From NCBI GenBank assembly GCA_963707275.1, contig CAVPPH010000013.1, positions 124,001 to 188,000 on the forward strand: a DNA stretch of 64,000 nt, given 5' to 3'. Of the stretch, positions 37,263 to 46,074 are shown piece by piece (the stretch's first letter is position 1; each line of letters begins with the position of its first letter). A program made the translations under genes and the position numbers. The notes beneath the pieces are model-generated. The model did not search any database, was not told the origin of the DNA, and was given only the letters and a program-made list of their open reading frames with translations. The DNA is from JACKBK01 sp963707275 (GTDB lineage Bacteria > Chloroflexota > Anaerolineae > JAAEKA01).

Positions 37263-38184
37263 TCGACGTACTCAATCGTCGGCAACAGGCGGTAGGCGGC
37301 GGCGAGGCGGGCGAGCATGTGCTCCAGCAGCGCGCGTTTCTCTGCCCACGGCTGGGTCAGGAAGCGATAGGAGGCCAGCGCAGTGTCCGCGGTCGGGTCG
37401 ATGGCGTCGCCCGCATGCAGCAGGTAGTTCACCGGCACTTTGCACATCGTCACCAATGCCATTCCGGCATCGAACAGCGGCTGGCCGGCGGTGAGGACGA
37501 AGGTGCTGTGCATCGGCAGGCGAGTCAGCGGCATGGTCGTAACCGGCGCCTCGATGACGTCACTTGGCCCGATGGCTGTGCCATTGCTTGCCATCCACTG
37601 AGGCACGACGCGGTCGGGTGCATAGGGGCGCAGCGGGGCAATTCCGTAGCGAGTTTTGCCGTAATGGGTCGGATCGACCGTTCCTGCCCGGAAAGAAAAC
37701 GCTGGGCCATGCGCATCAGGGGTGAATAAGGCGTCGGTAATAGCGACGAGTTGTAGCGGTAGTCGAGCCCGGTCAGTACGTCGAGCTGGTCAGGCGGCGA
37801 AGCTGAACCCGGGTGACTTGAAGCCGCGCGGCTCGACCCCGGCGGCGTCGCTGATAAGCCGGTGGGTGGTGGCGATGTCGGCTCGCTTCTCCTCGGTGTT
37901 AAGGCTGGCGAAGCCGGTACGTGCCAGGTCGAGTGGTTGGCGATCTCGTGGCCGAGGCGAACCATCTCTGCCAGTACAGCGCCTGCGCGGTTGCGTCGCC
38001 GTCCGCAGACGAAGAAGGTGGCGCGGATGCCGTAACGGTCGAACATGTCCAGCAACCGCGGCACGCCTTGCTGATACGCTGGCGATGGACAGTTTGCGGG
38101 CGCGCTCAGTCCGATGCTTTCGTAGTAGACCCACAGGTCATCGACATCGACCTGAATTGTTCCTGGCAGCTTCTGGTTGGTCAT
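37238..38184 (-). CDS. Polysaccharide deacetylase-like (NodB-fold) protein, several frameshifts
   Basis: A carbohydrate-esterase-4-like protein of about 315 residues, broken in at least three places (near 37915, 37800 and 37685). The first part reads TIQVDVDDLWVYYESIG (metal Asp), RATFFVCGRRRNRAGAV and GHEIANHSTWH (the HxxxH-type metal ligands). In another frame FASLNTEEKRADIATTH and EPRGFKSPGF follow, then LDYRYNSSLLPTPYSP, and in the final frame the tail ending ELMADNR. The CE4 order is preserved across the breaks, so read errors are likelier than decay, although here the shifts are not all in one direction. First gene of the glycan operon. Confidence 0.7.
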
Positions 38185-38280
38185 GGCACAAAAAACAACC
38201 GACAAGCGAGAGGCTGTGAGAGCCGTTGCGCTTCGCCGGTGTGCTGGTGTTTTCGAATCATAGGCGGATGCCTGAAGCGG

Positions 38281-38309
38281 ATTATAGCGCAAAGCCAGCG
38301 AAGCGCCAA
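38281..38309 (-). promoter_or_regulatory. Sigma-70-type promoter of the glycan operon
   Basis: Minus strand TTGGCG (38309-38304), 17 bases, TATAAT (38286-38281), about 100 bases before the deacetylase start. The 343-base gap 38185-38527 also contains the lgt promoter; I see no gene in it. Confidence 0.6.
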
Positions 38310-38460
38310 AGCATCCCTGAACTAGACCAGGTCGCAACAATGCGTTGGCCGGTCTCCGACCGTGCGAGCCCGGTACTGGCGCGATCGGCCCACTCCGGGG
38401 TGCTGCGCAAAGACGGGCCAACGCTGGTACACGGCTGTGGAACCTTTACCGGCGTGCCGC

Positions 38461-38490
38461 TTGGCTTGCTGTCCGGTTATCCGGTATAAT
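38461..38490 (+). promoter_or_regulatory. Sigma-70-type promoter of lgt
   Basis: TTGGCT (38461-38466), 18 bases, TATAAT (38485-38490), 38 bases before the lgt ATG. Confidence 0.55.
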
Positions 38491-38527
38491 ACCGTCTACA
38501 AGTCAATCTGATAGTTTGGAGAAAGAT

Positions 38528-39506
38528 ATGAACCCTGTCATCATACACTTCGGGACCGTTCCAGGTCACGTGGTACGGCCTGTTGATCGTCTTTGGCGCG
38601 GTGCTGGCCGCCTGGGTCTCTACCCTCGAGGCCAAACGACGCGGCGAAGATCCAGAGAACGTCTGGAACATGTTGGCCTGGATACTGATCTTTGGCATTA
38701 TCGGCGCTCGCCTTTATCACGTTTTCTCGAACCCGGTGGGCGGCATTGGGTGGAGCTATTATCGCGAACATCCGATCGAGATCATCAACTTTTGGTCGGG
38801 CGGCTTCCGTGGGCTGGGTATCTTCGGCGCATTGCTGGGTGGACTGATCGCCGTCGTCCTCTACTGCTGGCGGCGAAAACTGAGTCTGGTACGCTGGCTT
38901 GATATCCTTACCCCTGGAATTCTGCTGGCGCAGGCGGTTGGGCGTATGGGCAACCGCATCAACCAGGAGTTGTACGGTCCGCCGACCACCCTCCCTTGGG
39001 GATTCAAGATCAACCCGAACTTCCCGTATATGCCTCCGTTGACACGGCCGCTGGATGTCGCGATGGAGCAGTACATCGCTGTTACGCGTTTCCATCCAAC
39101 CTTCTACTACGAAGCGATCTGGAATCTTATCGGTTTTGCGCTGGTGATGATCTTTGGCCGCCGCTGGTATAAGCGGCTGCTGGATGGCGACATCTTCCTG
39201 TTTTACCTGATTTGGTACCCGCTGGGACGTTTTCTGGTTGAGATGTTCCGCCCGGACGCGTGGATATCGGGCTTCGGTGGGCTGGCTACGGCTCAGGTAA
39301 TCAGTATTGGGCTGTTCGTGATCGCGGCTGTGCTGCTGGTCGTGCGCCATGTGCGCAGCCGGGGAACAGCCGGTGGCGAGGCGCCGTCGGTTTCGCCCAC
39401 AGGCGGTGCTGAGGCCGCGGTGGCAGTCGAGGATCGCAGCGTCAGCGATGTGCCGGCCAATTCAAAGGCCGACAGCGTAGAGAACTTGTCCGACGGCGGC
39501 CAGTAG
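38528..39506 (+). CDS. lgt: Prolipoprotein diacylglyceryl transferase (one frameshift)
   Basis: Inner-membrane enzyme that adds diacylglycerol from phosphatidylglycerol to the lipobox Cys of prelipoproteins; lipoproteins predicted in this window (43216, 51683) would be clients. The ATG at 38528 (GGAG upstream) begins MNPVIIHFG; one extra G near 38552-38556 shifts into the main frame, giving the expected FQVTWYGLLIVFGA. Core motifs are intact: AQAVGRMGNRINQELYG (the Lgt signature) and RFHPTFYYEAIWNLIGF. Total about 325 residues including a hydrophilic 50-residue C-terminal tail that is not part of the fold. Confidence 0.93.
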
Positions 39507-39582
39507 GAGAGACGTCGTGACAACTGGCGCTTATGGCCTGCGAGGCATATTTACTCGCATCAGACTGAGGAAGGATATAACG

Positions 39583-39861
39583 ATGACGACAACAGGTGGT
39601 GATCCAGGACGACCGATCGAGGTCTATCGTGCGGTCAACGAGATGGAAGCGCAGGTGATCAAGAGCTTCCTGGAGAGCAACGGCATTCCGGTGATGCTGA
39701 AACACGAGGCGATCAGCAGCGTGATCGGCTTCTCCGCCGGGCCGTTGGCCGAGGTGTCGGTGTTGGTGCCGGAGTCGCTGGCAGAAAGGGCGATTGAGTT
39801 GTTGGATAGCGCCGAGGAAGAAGACGAAGACGAAGACGCGGAGGCCGAAGAGACCGACTGA
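39583..39861 (+). CDS. DUF2007-type putative signal-transducing protein
   Basis: A 92-residue protein matching the DUF2007 layout: VYRAVNEMEAQVIKSFLESNGIPVML, then a short loop and AEVSVLVPESLAERAIELLD, a ferredoxin-like beta-alpha fold. An acidic tail (EEEDEDEDAEAEE) follows. The molecular role of the family is not established. The start at 39583 has AGGAAGG eight bases upstream. It follows lgt by 76 bases and is closed by two strong terminators. Confidence 0.8.
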   Translation: MTTTGGDPGRPIEVYRAVNEMEAQVIKSFLESNGIPVMLKHEAISSVIGFSAGPLAEVSVLVPESLAERAIELLDSAEEEDEDEDAEAEETD

Positions 39862-39867
39862 CTGGTG

Positions 39868-39900
39868 AAGTTCGACTTCTTCGGCGAAGTCGAACTTCTT
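39868..39900. terminator. Bidirectional terminator 1 between convergent genes
   Basis: Perfect 12-bp stem AAGTTCGACTTC (39868-39879)/GAAGTCGAACTT (39886-39897) with a 6-base loop, followed by CTT. Confidence 0.7.
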
Positions 39901-39915
39901 GTGCCACGAATCCAG

Positions 39916-39948
39916 AAGCCCGGCTTTGCCAACAAAGCCGGGCTTCTT
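39916..39948. terminator. Bidirectional terminator 2 between convergent genes
   Basis: Perfect 13-bp stem AAGCCCGGCTTTG (39916-39928)/CAAAGCCGGGCTT (39933-39945) with a 4-base loop. Confidence 0.75.
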
Positions 39949-39953
39949 CGCGG

Positions 39954-41376
39954 TCAGGTGTTGTGTTCCACCGGCAGGCCGTCGGCCATCCAGTCGCGGA
40001 TGCCGCCGACCATGTTGATGACACCGGGAACGCCGCGCGCTTGCAGCAGGCTGGCGCCGATCGCTGAGCGGGCGCCGGTGCGGCAGTGCAGCACCACCGG
40101 TTTGTCGCAGCGGCAGGTCAGCCGCTTGCTCTTCCAGGTAACCCAACATGATGTGGTTGCCTGCGGCCAGCCGATCCTCGTCCCATTCCGACTGATTGCG
40201 CACATCCACCACGTACACGTCGTCAGCCATGATGCGCTGGGCGATCTCGCGTGGCGTGGCCATCTGGTAGGTTTGTAGCGACAGCCCGGCTTCCTGCCAG
40301 CCGCCTAAAGTCGGGGGTTCAAAATAGCCGGCCAGATCGTCCAGCCCAATCTGGCTGAGATCTCTGGCCATCTGCTCAACAAGATGCCGTTCCGCGATCA
40401 GATAGAAGGGCTGGTCGTAGCTGATCAGCCAGCCGGCCCAGTTGACAAATGAACTGCCGTAAGGGATGTTGATCGTGCCGGGAGCATGGGCGGACGCAAA
40501 GGCTTCCGCCGGGCGGGTATCGACCACACGTGCACTACTGTTAAGCAGTCGCGTCAGATCCTGAATCGGCTTGTGCTGGATGTGCGGCGCGCTGTGCAGC
40601 ACCTTCGGTCCCAGCTTGTTGAGCCGTTTCATCATCGCGAAGTAGCGCGGCGGTTCGGGCTGGCCTTCCAGCAACGCCGCGACAAAGGCCTCTTCCTCGT
40701 TGTGTTGCAGCGCCCAGTTGAACAGCTTCTCGTAGCCGACGGTGCTGGAGGGAATTGCGCCCAGCGCCTTGCCGCAGGCGCTGCCCGCACCATGTCCCGG
40801 CCACACTTGCAAGTAGTCAGGCAACTGTTTGAAGCGCGCCAGGGAATGGAACATCTGGCGCGCACCGGTTTCTGCCGTGCCTGCCTGCGCGGCTGCCTTT
40901 TCCAGCAGGTCGGGCCGACCCACGTCGCCCACAAAAACGAAATCGCCCGTGAACACGCCCATGGGTTGGTCGGCGCCCGCCGTGTCGGTGAGCGTGAACG
41001 CAATGTGTTCAGGAGTGTGGCCCGGCGTGTGCATTACCTCGAAGCGCAGGTTGCCAACGAAAAAGGTCGATCCATCCCGCAGCAGCACGTGCCGGTACCC
41101 GTCGAGGTAGTGATAGCGCCAGTCGTCGCCCCCTTCGTCGGAGAGCAGCAGCGTCGCGCCCGTGCGCTCGGCCAGTTCACGCGCGCCGGAGACGAAATCG
41201 GCGTGGATGTGCGTCTCGGTGGCCGCGACGATGCGCATCCCTTGCTCTTCCGCCGCGCAGATGTACGGTTCCACGTCGCGTGCCGGGTCGATGACGATGG
41301 CTTCGCCGGTGGCTTGACAGCCGACAAAGTAGGACGCCTGGGCTAGCTTGTCGTTATAAAAGTAACGTAACAGCAT
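39954..41376 (-). CDS. Persulfide dioxygenase-rhodanese protein, CstB-like (one frameshift)
   Basis: About 473 residues. Residues 1-245 are an ETHE1-type metallo-beta-lactamase fold: ETHIHADFVSGA (iron His-x-His-x-Asp), MHTPGHTPEHIAF, FTGDFVFVGDVGRPDLL. Two rhodanese domains follow. The first (VVDTRPAEAFASAHAPGTIN) lacks a clear active-site Cys. The second, read after one extra base near 40120, has PVVLHCRTGARSA with the persulfide Cys and ends GGIRDWMADGLPVEHNT. Such MBL-rhodanese proteins oxidise persulfides to sulfite or thiosulfate, protecting against sulfide. HADF instead of HADH is compatible with mononuclear iron enzymes. It is transcribed divergently from the BlaI-type gene. Confidence 0.88.
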
Positions 41377-41476
41377 GGAAGTGTCTCCAATCTCCTGGTC
41401 AAACCAACTACAGTACGCAATGAGACGAGACGGAGCGAGATTTGGTTACAATCCCAAGTCTGCCGCCAGCCTGAGT

Positions 41477-41504
41477 TTGACAAACAAATTGAATGTCTTA
41501 TAAT
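41477..41504 (+). promoter_or_regulatory. Sigma-70-type promoter of the BlaI/BlaR1-type pair
   Basis: Consensus TTGACA (41477-41482), 16-base spacer, TATAAT (41499-41504). Confidence 0.7.
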
Positions 41505-41513
41505 GCGTAAGAC
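41495..41513. promoter_or_regulatory. Palindrome overlapping the -10 box
   Basis: GTCTTA (41495-41500) and TAAGAC (41508-41513), perfect 6-bp arms with a 7-base centre over the -10. A likely autoregulatory operator for the BlaI-type repressor encoded downstream, though it lacks the TACA/TGTA half-sites of classical BlaI operators. Confidence 0.4.
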
Positions 41514-41640
41514 TTGTCCGGACCGGATGCACTGCGCTGAAAACCGCACATCCCAGCATCCTCTCCGGCATGTCGCTACCCATTGTATATCAGCTGCAAT
41601 CCCTGCGCCAGCGGGAAGCAAGATTCGCAGGAGGTCGCCA

Positions 41641-42101
41641 GTGAGCAAGTCGATCCCGATCCAGTCGTTTCGCATCCATGAAGAGGGAATAGCGCGCCTT
41701 TTTGGTGAACTTGAGGCGAAGGTCATGGACGTCCATTTGGGCGTTGCAGGAAGAAGAACCTACCGTGCAGGCGGTCTGCGACTATCTGGGACCAGGCCAC
41801 AACTACAAGACGGTGATGACGGTGCTCAACCGGCTGGTAGAGAAGGGCGCGTTGACCCGCCAGCGGCGGTCGCGGGCGTTCATCTACCTGCCCAAGCAAA
41901 GTCGCGGACGCGTTCATCGGTCGGGTGTCACGCCTCATCCTGGGCGGGCTGGTGCGCGATTTTGGCAGCCTGGCCGTGGCTCAGTTTGTCGAGACCCTGG
42001 ACGAGGTGGACCCTGCCCAGCTAGACGAACTCGAACGTCTGGTACGCGAGCGTCGCCTGGCGCAGGCCGCTGACAGGGAGGCCAGCCATGACGCCAGGTA
42101 A
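41641..42101 (+). CDS. BlaI/MecI-family repressor (two frameshifts)
   Basis: Winged-helix repressor of about 152 residues, cleaved or released by its M56 partner in known systems. A GTG at 41641 with GGAGG six bases upstream begins MSKSIPIQSF. The frame reads RLFGELEAKVMD, shifts by one extra C near 41733 to give WALQEEEPTVQAVCDYLG and HNYKTVMTVLNRLVEKGAL (recognition helix), then by one extra A near 41895 to give the dimerisation helices FIGRVSRLILGGLVRDFG and DELERLVRERRLAQA. Its end overlaps the M56 gene start by 14 bases. Confidence 0.82.
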
Positions 42102-43047
42102 CCCGGCAAGACGTGCGTTCTGGGCGCTGGTTGGTTTGGCAGTGAGCAGCTTCGTGCTGCTGGCATTCCTGCTCGTCTGGCAGGCGCCGCAGGTGGCGCG
42201 TGGAGTCTGGTTGGCTTGCCAGGATGCGTTCTCAGCCGTCGGCGGCTACTTGCCCGTGATTGGTCTGGGGCTGCCGCTGGCGGTGATCGCGATCGCCGCG
42301 GTTCGATTTGTGCGCTCCCTGGGTGTACAGCTATGGCACACGCGCTTGCTGGTGGCTGCGATGTACCAACGGGAGACGTTCCTGCCTCCCGTTGTGGACG
42401 GACTGACCGGCGAACTGGGGCTGGACGGACGACTGCATTTGGTGTCTGACGACTCGGCATACACGTTTACCCAGGGGTTGCTCCAGCCGCAGGTGTGGCT
42501 TAGCAGTGGTCTGGTCGCGTTGCTGGACGAGTCGGAGCTGCGCGCGGTGCTGATCCATGAGCGGCACCACATTCACCAGCGTGACCCGCTGCGCGTGCTG
42601 TTCAGTCGTAGTCTGGCCGAAGCGCTCTTTTTCCTTCCCCTGGCGGGATCCCTGCGCGATACCTATATGGCTGCCAAGGAAGTCGAAGCAGATCAGGCCA
42701 GCTCGGCCGACAACGTGCTGGCCAGCGCACTGCTGAAGCTGTTGCGCCACGGACATACCCTGCCTGCCAACGCGTCGCTGGCCGCCATCGGCCCGCTGGA
42801 CGTGACCCGCAAACGCATCGATCGGCTGGTGCATCAGGCGCCGGGCCTTAGTTTCTCAGACGTGGTGCGGCTCCGCCAGGTAGTGGCCAGCGTCGCTCTT
42901 GCGCTGGTGCTGATGGCGACCAGCTATGTCGCCACCACACGGGCGGCTGCTCCGCTGGATGGCGGGGAATGCGGCTACACCACTGCGCCAGCGGCCTTGC
43001 AGACGCCTGCCGATTTCACGCCGGTGGATATTGCGCCGAACAAATAG
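42088..43047 (+). CDS. M56 (BlaR1-type) membrane zinc metalloprotease
   Basis: A 319-residue integral membrane peptidase. Two N-terminal helices are followed by a cytosolic protease domain with VLIHERHHIHQRDPL (the HExxH zinc site as HERHH) and EVEADQASS (third ligand Glu region), then a final helix. BlaR1/MecR1 relatives also have a beta-lactam sensor domain of about 250 residues; here only a 50-residue tail follows, so the signal sensed is unknown. It overlaps the repressor gene, and the pair probably forms a proteolysis-controlled switch; the divergent persulfide dioxygenase may be a target. Confidence 0.85.
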   Translation: MTPGNPARRAFWALVGLAVSSFVLLAFLLVWQAPQVARGVWLACQDAFSAVGGYLPVIGLGLPLAVIAIAAVRFVRSLGVQLWHTRLLVAAMYQRETFLPPVVDGLTGELGLDGRLHLVSDDSAYTFTQGLLQPQVWLSSGLVALLDESELRAVLIHERHHIHQRDPLRVLFSRSLAEALFFLPLAGSLRDTYMAAKEVEADQASSADNVLASALLKLLRHGHTLPANASLAAIGPLDVTRKRIDRLVHQAPGLSFSDVVRLRQVVASVALALVLMATSYVATTRAAAPLDGGECGYTTAPAALQTPADFTPVDIAPNK

Positions 43048-43085
43048 TCAACCCGTGGCGCGACCTTGACAGGATGTAAGTGCCT

Positions 43086-43170
43086 ACCCGTCGCCATAGC
43101 GCCACTCCCGCGTCTGCGGGAGTCCAGCGCTCGTGAAGCATGAGTTTCCCCTTTCGCGGGAACGACGGGT
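43086..43170. repeat. Palindromic intergenic element, copy 1
   Basis: Outer arms ACCCGTCG (43086-43093)/CGACGGGT (43163-43170) and an inner hairpin ACTCCCGC-GTCT-GCGGGAGT (43104-43123). A second member with the same ends lies at 50355-50429, and the bases after each copy are also similar (GAGTAGTTGCG / GGGCAGTTACG). Confidence 0.6.
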
Positions 43171-43215
43171 GAGTAGTTGCGACAGAATTACATAACACCA
43201 AGACAGGATAAACAA

Positions 43216-45148
43216 ATGCAAACCTCTCGAAAATCAACCAATATTCGGAAAACTGTAGTCGTTGTCGGCGCCCTTGTGCTGCTCGCACTGCTGCTGGCTG
43301 CCTGCGGCGCACCGGGACTGCCGGTCGATGCACCGACGCCCAACGCCGCTGCCAGCGATGACGGCGCAGTAGTTGCTGCTGAGCCAGTGTCTGCAGCAGG
43401 GGAGAACAGCGCTGAGCGCAGCAAGGGCAGCCCCGACGCTCCGATCACCATTATCGAATACTCCGACTTTCAGTGTCCGTTCTGCTCCCGCTGGTTCGAG
43501 CAGACTTATCCGTCGTTGCTGAAAGACTATGTGGATACCGGCAAGGTGCAGATTCAGTTCCGCGATTTCCCGCTCAGCTTTCATCCCAACGCCGACGAGG
43601 CTGCGGTTGCCACCCGTTGCGCTGCCGAGCAGGACGCTTACTGGGAGATGCACGATCGTGCTATTTGGCGGCCAGACTGAGTGGGCTGATCTGCCCGACG
43701 CCAAGCCAACCTTCATCGGCTATGCCGGTGAGCTTGGCCTGAACACGGGCGACGTTTGAAGAATGCCTGAGCAGCGGGAAGTTCGACGCTGCTATTCAGC
43801 AGGATATTGTGGATGGGCCAGAAAGCGGGCATCAGCGGCACGCCCAGCTTCCTGATCAACGGCGAGCTGCTGGTGGGCGCTCAGCCTTACCAGGTGTTCC
43901 AGAACGCCATCGAAACAGTAATGGCTGGCGGCTCGCTGGTCGATCCAAACGCAGCGGCTGCGCCGGAGCCGGCTGCCGCGCCAGAACCGGTGGTCATCGA
44001 TCCTGGCGACGCGCCGGTCATGGGCGATCCCAACGCGCCGATGACCATCGTCGAGTATTCTGACTACCAGTGCCCGTTCTGCTCCCGCTTCGTGGACCAG
44101 ACCATGGGAACGCTGGTGCAGGAATACATCGATTCAGGCCAGGCCAAGCTGGTGTTCAAGGATTTCCCGTTGGAGAGTATTCATCCCCAGGCTGCCAAGG
44201 CTGCTGAGGCGGCCCGCTGCGTGCGTGAGGCTGCCGGCGGTTCTGACGAGGCTTACTTTGCGATGCACGACCGGCTGTTTGCTGGACAGCAGGAGTGGTC
44301 GGGCAACGCAGACGCTATCAACCTTTTCGCTGGCTATGCTGGCGAGCTTGGTCACGACGCGGCCGCGGTCAAGAGCTGCATCGAGAGTGGCCAGTTCACC
44401 GCTGCGGTGCAGGCTGATCTTCAAGAGGGTCTGCAATTCGGCGTCGGCGGCACGCCATCCTTCTTCATCGATGGGCAGATCTTTGTCGGCGCGCAGCCCA
44501 TCGACAACTTCCGCCAGGCGATCGCGCTGGTGGGCGAAGGCAAGAGCATCGCACCGCCGCCTGCTGCCGACGCCTGTGCCGCAGCCGACGCCGGCTCCGC
44601 TGACCGAGGACATTCCGTTGGACGACGCTGCTGCGACTATGGGCGACCCCAACGCGCCGGTGGTGATCGTGGAATTCTCCGATTACCAGTGTCCTTTCTG
44701 CCAGCGTCACTTCCAGCAGGTGTTGCCCGAGCTACAGAAGATGGTCGACGCGGGCGAGGTGCAGTATGTATTCAAGGACTTCCCGCTGACTTCGATCCAC
44801 CCCCAGGCGCCCAAGGCTGCCGAAGCGGCTCGCTGTGCTGGTGACCAGGACGCATACTGGGAAATGCACGACAAGCTCTTCGAGAATCAGGGCGGTTGGT
44901 CGGGCAATCCTGCCTCGAACGATGTGTTCAAAGGCTTGGCCGACGAACTGGGGCTGGACGGCGCCGAGTTTGCAACCTGTCTGGACAGCGGCAAGTACAC
45001 CGCGGCTGTCGAAGCCAACCTCCAGGAAGGGGTCGGCTATGGCGTGCGTGGCACACCGGCCTTCTTCATTAACCGTGAGCTGCTGCCCGGCGCCTATCCC
45101 ATCGAGGCATTCCAACAGGTCATCGCTGCAGTGACGCAGGCACAGTAG
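43216..45148 (+). CDS. Lipoprotein with three tandem DsbA-like thioredoxin domains (four frameshifts)
   Basis: The N-terminus is a lipoprotein signal: hydrophobic VVVVGALVLLALLLAACG with Cys at the lipobox. Three DSBA/Thioredoxin_4 domains follow in series, each with CPFC: FQCPFCSRWFEQ (about 43470), YQCPFCSRFVDQ (about 44070), YQCPFCQRHFQQ (about 44690). Each has the matching DFPL-S-x-HP segment and a later GTPSF/GTPAF cis-Pro loop. Ala/Pro/Glu linkers join them. Four extra bases (near 43667, 43757, 43808, 44572) break the frame; removing each restores the domain pattern, total about 640 residues. I infer an anchored extracytoplasmic thiol oxidase or isomerase. Three separate genes are unlikely because no start or ribosome sites fit domains 2 and 3. 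Confidence 0.8.
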
Positions 45149-45160
45149 TGCCGGAAAATC

Positions 45161-45206
45161 AGACATCGGAAGTCGCTGCCTACCAGCGACTTCCGATGTC
45201 TTTGGC
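45161..45206 (+). terminator. Strong terminator after the triple-DsbA gene
   Basis: Perfect 18-bp stem AGACATCGGAAGTCGCTG (45161-45178) pairing with 45184-45201, 5-base loop, then TTGG. Confidence 0.8.
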
Positions 45207-45321
45207 AATATAGGCCAAATTGCCCATCGTTTTGTGATTTGGGTCATAGTTTTTTCCGAGAAATGTGGCACAATGGATAGGAACTAAGTACCGGACGGGT
45301 TTTTCGACGCCGCCCAAATCG

Positions 45322-45350
45322 TTGACAGAGATGCAAGCCGGTGATATACT
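45322..45350 (+). promoter_or_regulatory. Sigma-70-type promoter of ccmE
   Basis: Consensus TTGACA (45322-45327), 17 bases, TATACT (45345-45350), 45 bases before the ccmE start. Confidence 0.75.
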
Positions 45351-45394
45351 CCATCAAACCTGTCGAAACCTTCACTTTGCAGGAGTGCCAATCA

Positions 45395-45883
45395 ATGTCT
45401 AAATCGCCAATTCTTACCACGCCCAAGCTGGATGCCGAGCCGGCGCGCAAAAATACGAAATTCATTTTCGGCGCCGTTATCCTGTTTGTTGCCATCGGGT
45501 TCCTGATATTCAACGCGGTGAGTCGTGATGGCGCTTTTTACCTGACTGTGCCGGAACTGACGAGCGAAGCTGCCGATCATGTCGGCAAGAACGTGCGCGT
45601 CAGCGGTGTGGTGCTTGACAACTCAGTTGACTACAACTCAGCGGATCTGATCTTGCAGTTCAAGATCGGAGACGAGAAGTCACAACTGCCAATCTACTTC
45701 AACGGGCCTAAGCCGGACAACTTCAACCGCGCCACTGAGGCGATCGTCGAAGGCAAGTACGGCGAGGATGGCGTGCTTTACGCCCATACGCTGCTGCTCA
45801 AGTGTCCTTCCCGCTACGAGGAACACGGCGGCGAGTCTCAGCCGGTCGAGTACGAAGAAATCCAGGTCAACGCAGTCGGTTAA
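45395..45883 (+). CDS. ccmE: CcmE haem chaperone of the Cys (CX3Y) type
   Basis: Membrane-anchored haem chaperone that takes haem from CcmABCD and passes it to apocytochrome c. The 162-residue protein has one N-terminal helix (FIFGAVILFVAIGFLIF), then the OB-fold: NVRVSGVVLDNSVDYN and ATEAIVEGKYGEDGVLYAHTLLLKC. The haem-attachment motif is KCPSRYEEH, Cys-x3-Tyr, in place of the His-x3-Tyr of proteobacterial CcmE; this variant is known from archaea and some bacteria with a reduced Ccm set. AGGAG is nine bases before the chosen ATG. It is separated from the other ccm genes by two hairpins and the diheme cytochrome gene. Confidence 0.9.
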   Translation: MSKSPILTTPKLDAEPARKNTKFIFGAVILFVAIGFLIFNAVSRDGAFYLTVPELTSEAADHVGKNVRVSGVVLDNSVDYNSADLILQFKIGDEKSQLPIYFNGPKPDNFNRATEAIVEGKYGEDGVLYAHTLLLKCPSRYEEHGGESQPVEYEEIQVNAVG

Positions 45884-45898
45884 TGCTGGTTCGATAGG

Positions 45899-45964
45899 AG
45901 GACTGACGGTCCTGCTATCGATCTCGTTCTTTGCAAGCCGACCCTAAAAAGGACCGTCAGTCCT
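45899..45964. terminator. Long-loop inverted repeat after ccmE
   Basis: AGGACTGACGGTCCT (45899-45913) and AGGACCGTCAGTCCT (45950-45964) are exact 15-base inverted copies with a 36-base loop. Confidence 0.5.
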
Positions 45965-45990
45965 GGTCGTGTAGCTGGCCTCTTTCAAGG

Positions 45991-46035
45991 TCGCGGTCGC
46001 TCGTTGTATTTTGGGCGAGTGACCGCGAACTCTTG
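45991..46035 (+). terminator. Hairpin upstream of the diheme cytochrome gene
   Basis: TCGCGGTC (45991-45998) with GACCGCGA (46021-46028), extended inward by CTCG/CGAG after one mismatch, followed by CTCTTGTTTA. Confidence 0.5.
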
Positions 46036-46074
46036 TTTATGCTGTGCGGCGCAGGCCGCCGATAATCTGGTTTA

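Noticed and set aside
39442..39953. Extension of the rhodanese frame into the convergent DUF2007 gene
   Set aside because: The long single frame loses rhodanese homology after about 40120; the shifted frame carries the CRTGARSA active site and stops at 39954, before two terminators.
41136..41240. Loss of a metal ligand in the persulfide dioxygenase (HADF for HADH)
   Set aside because: Mononuclear-iron ETHE1-type enzymes do not need the His after the Asp; the two iron His and the later His and Asp regions are intact.
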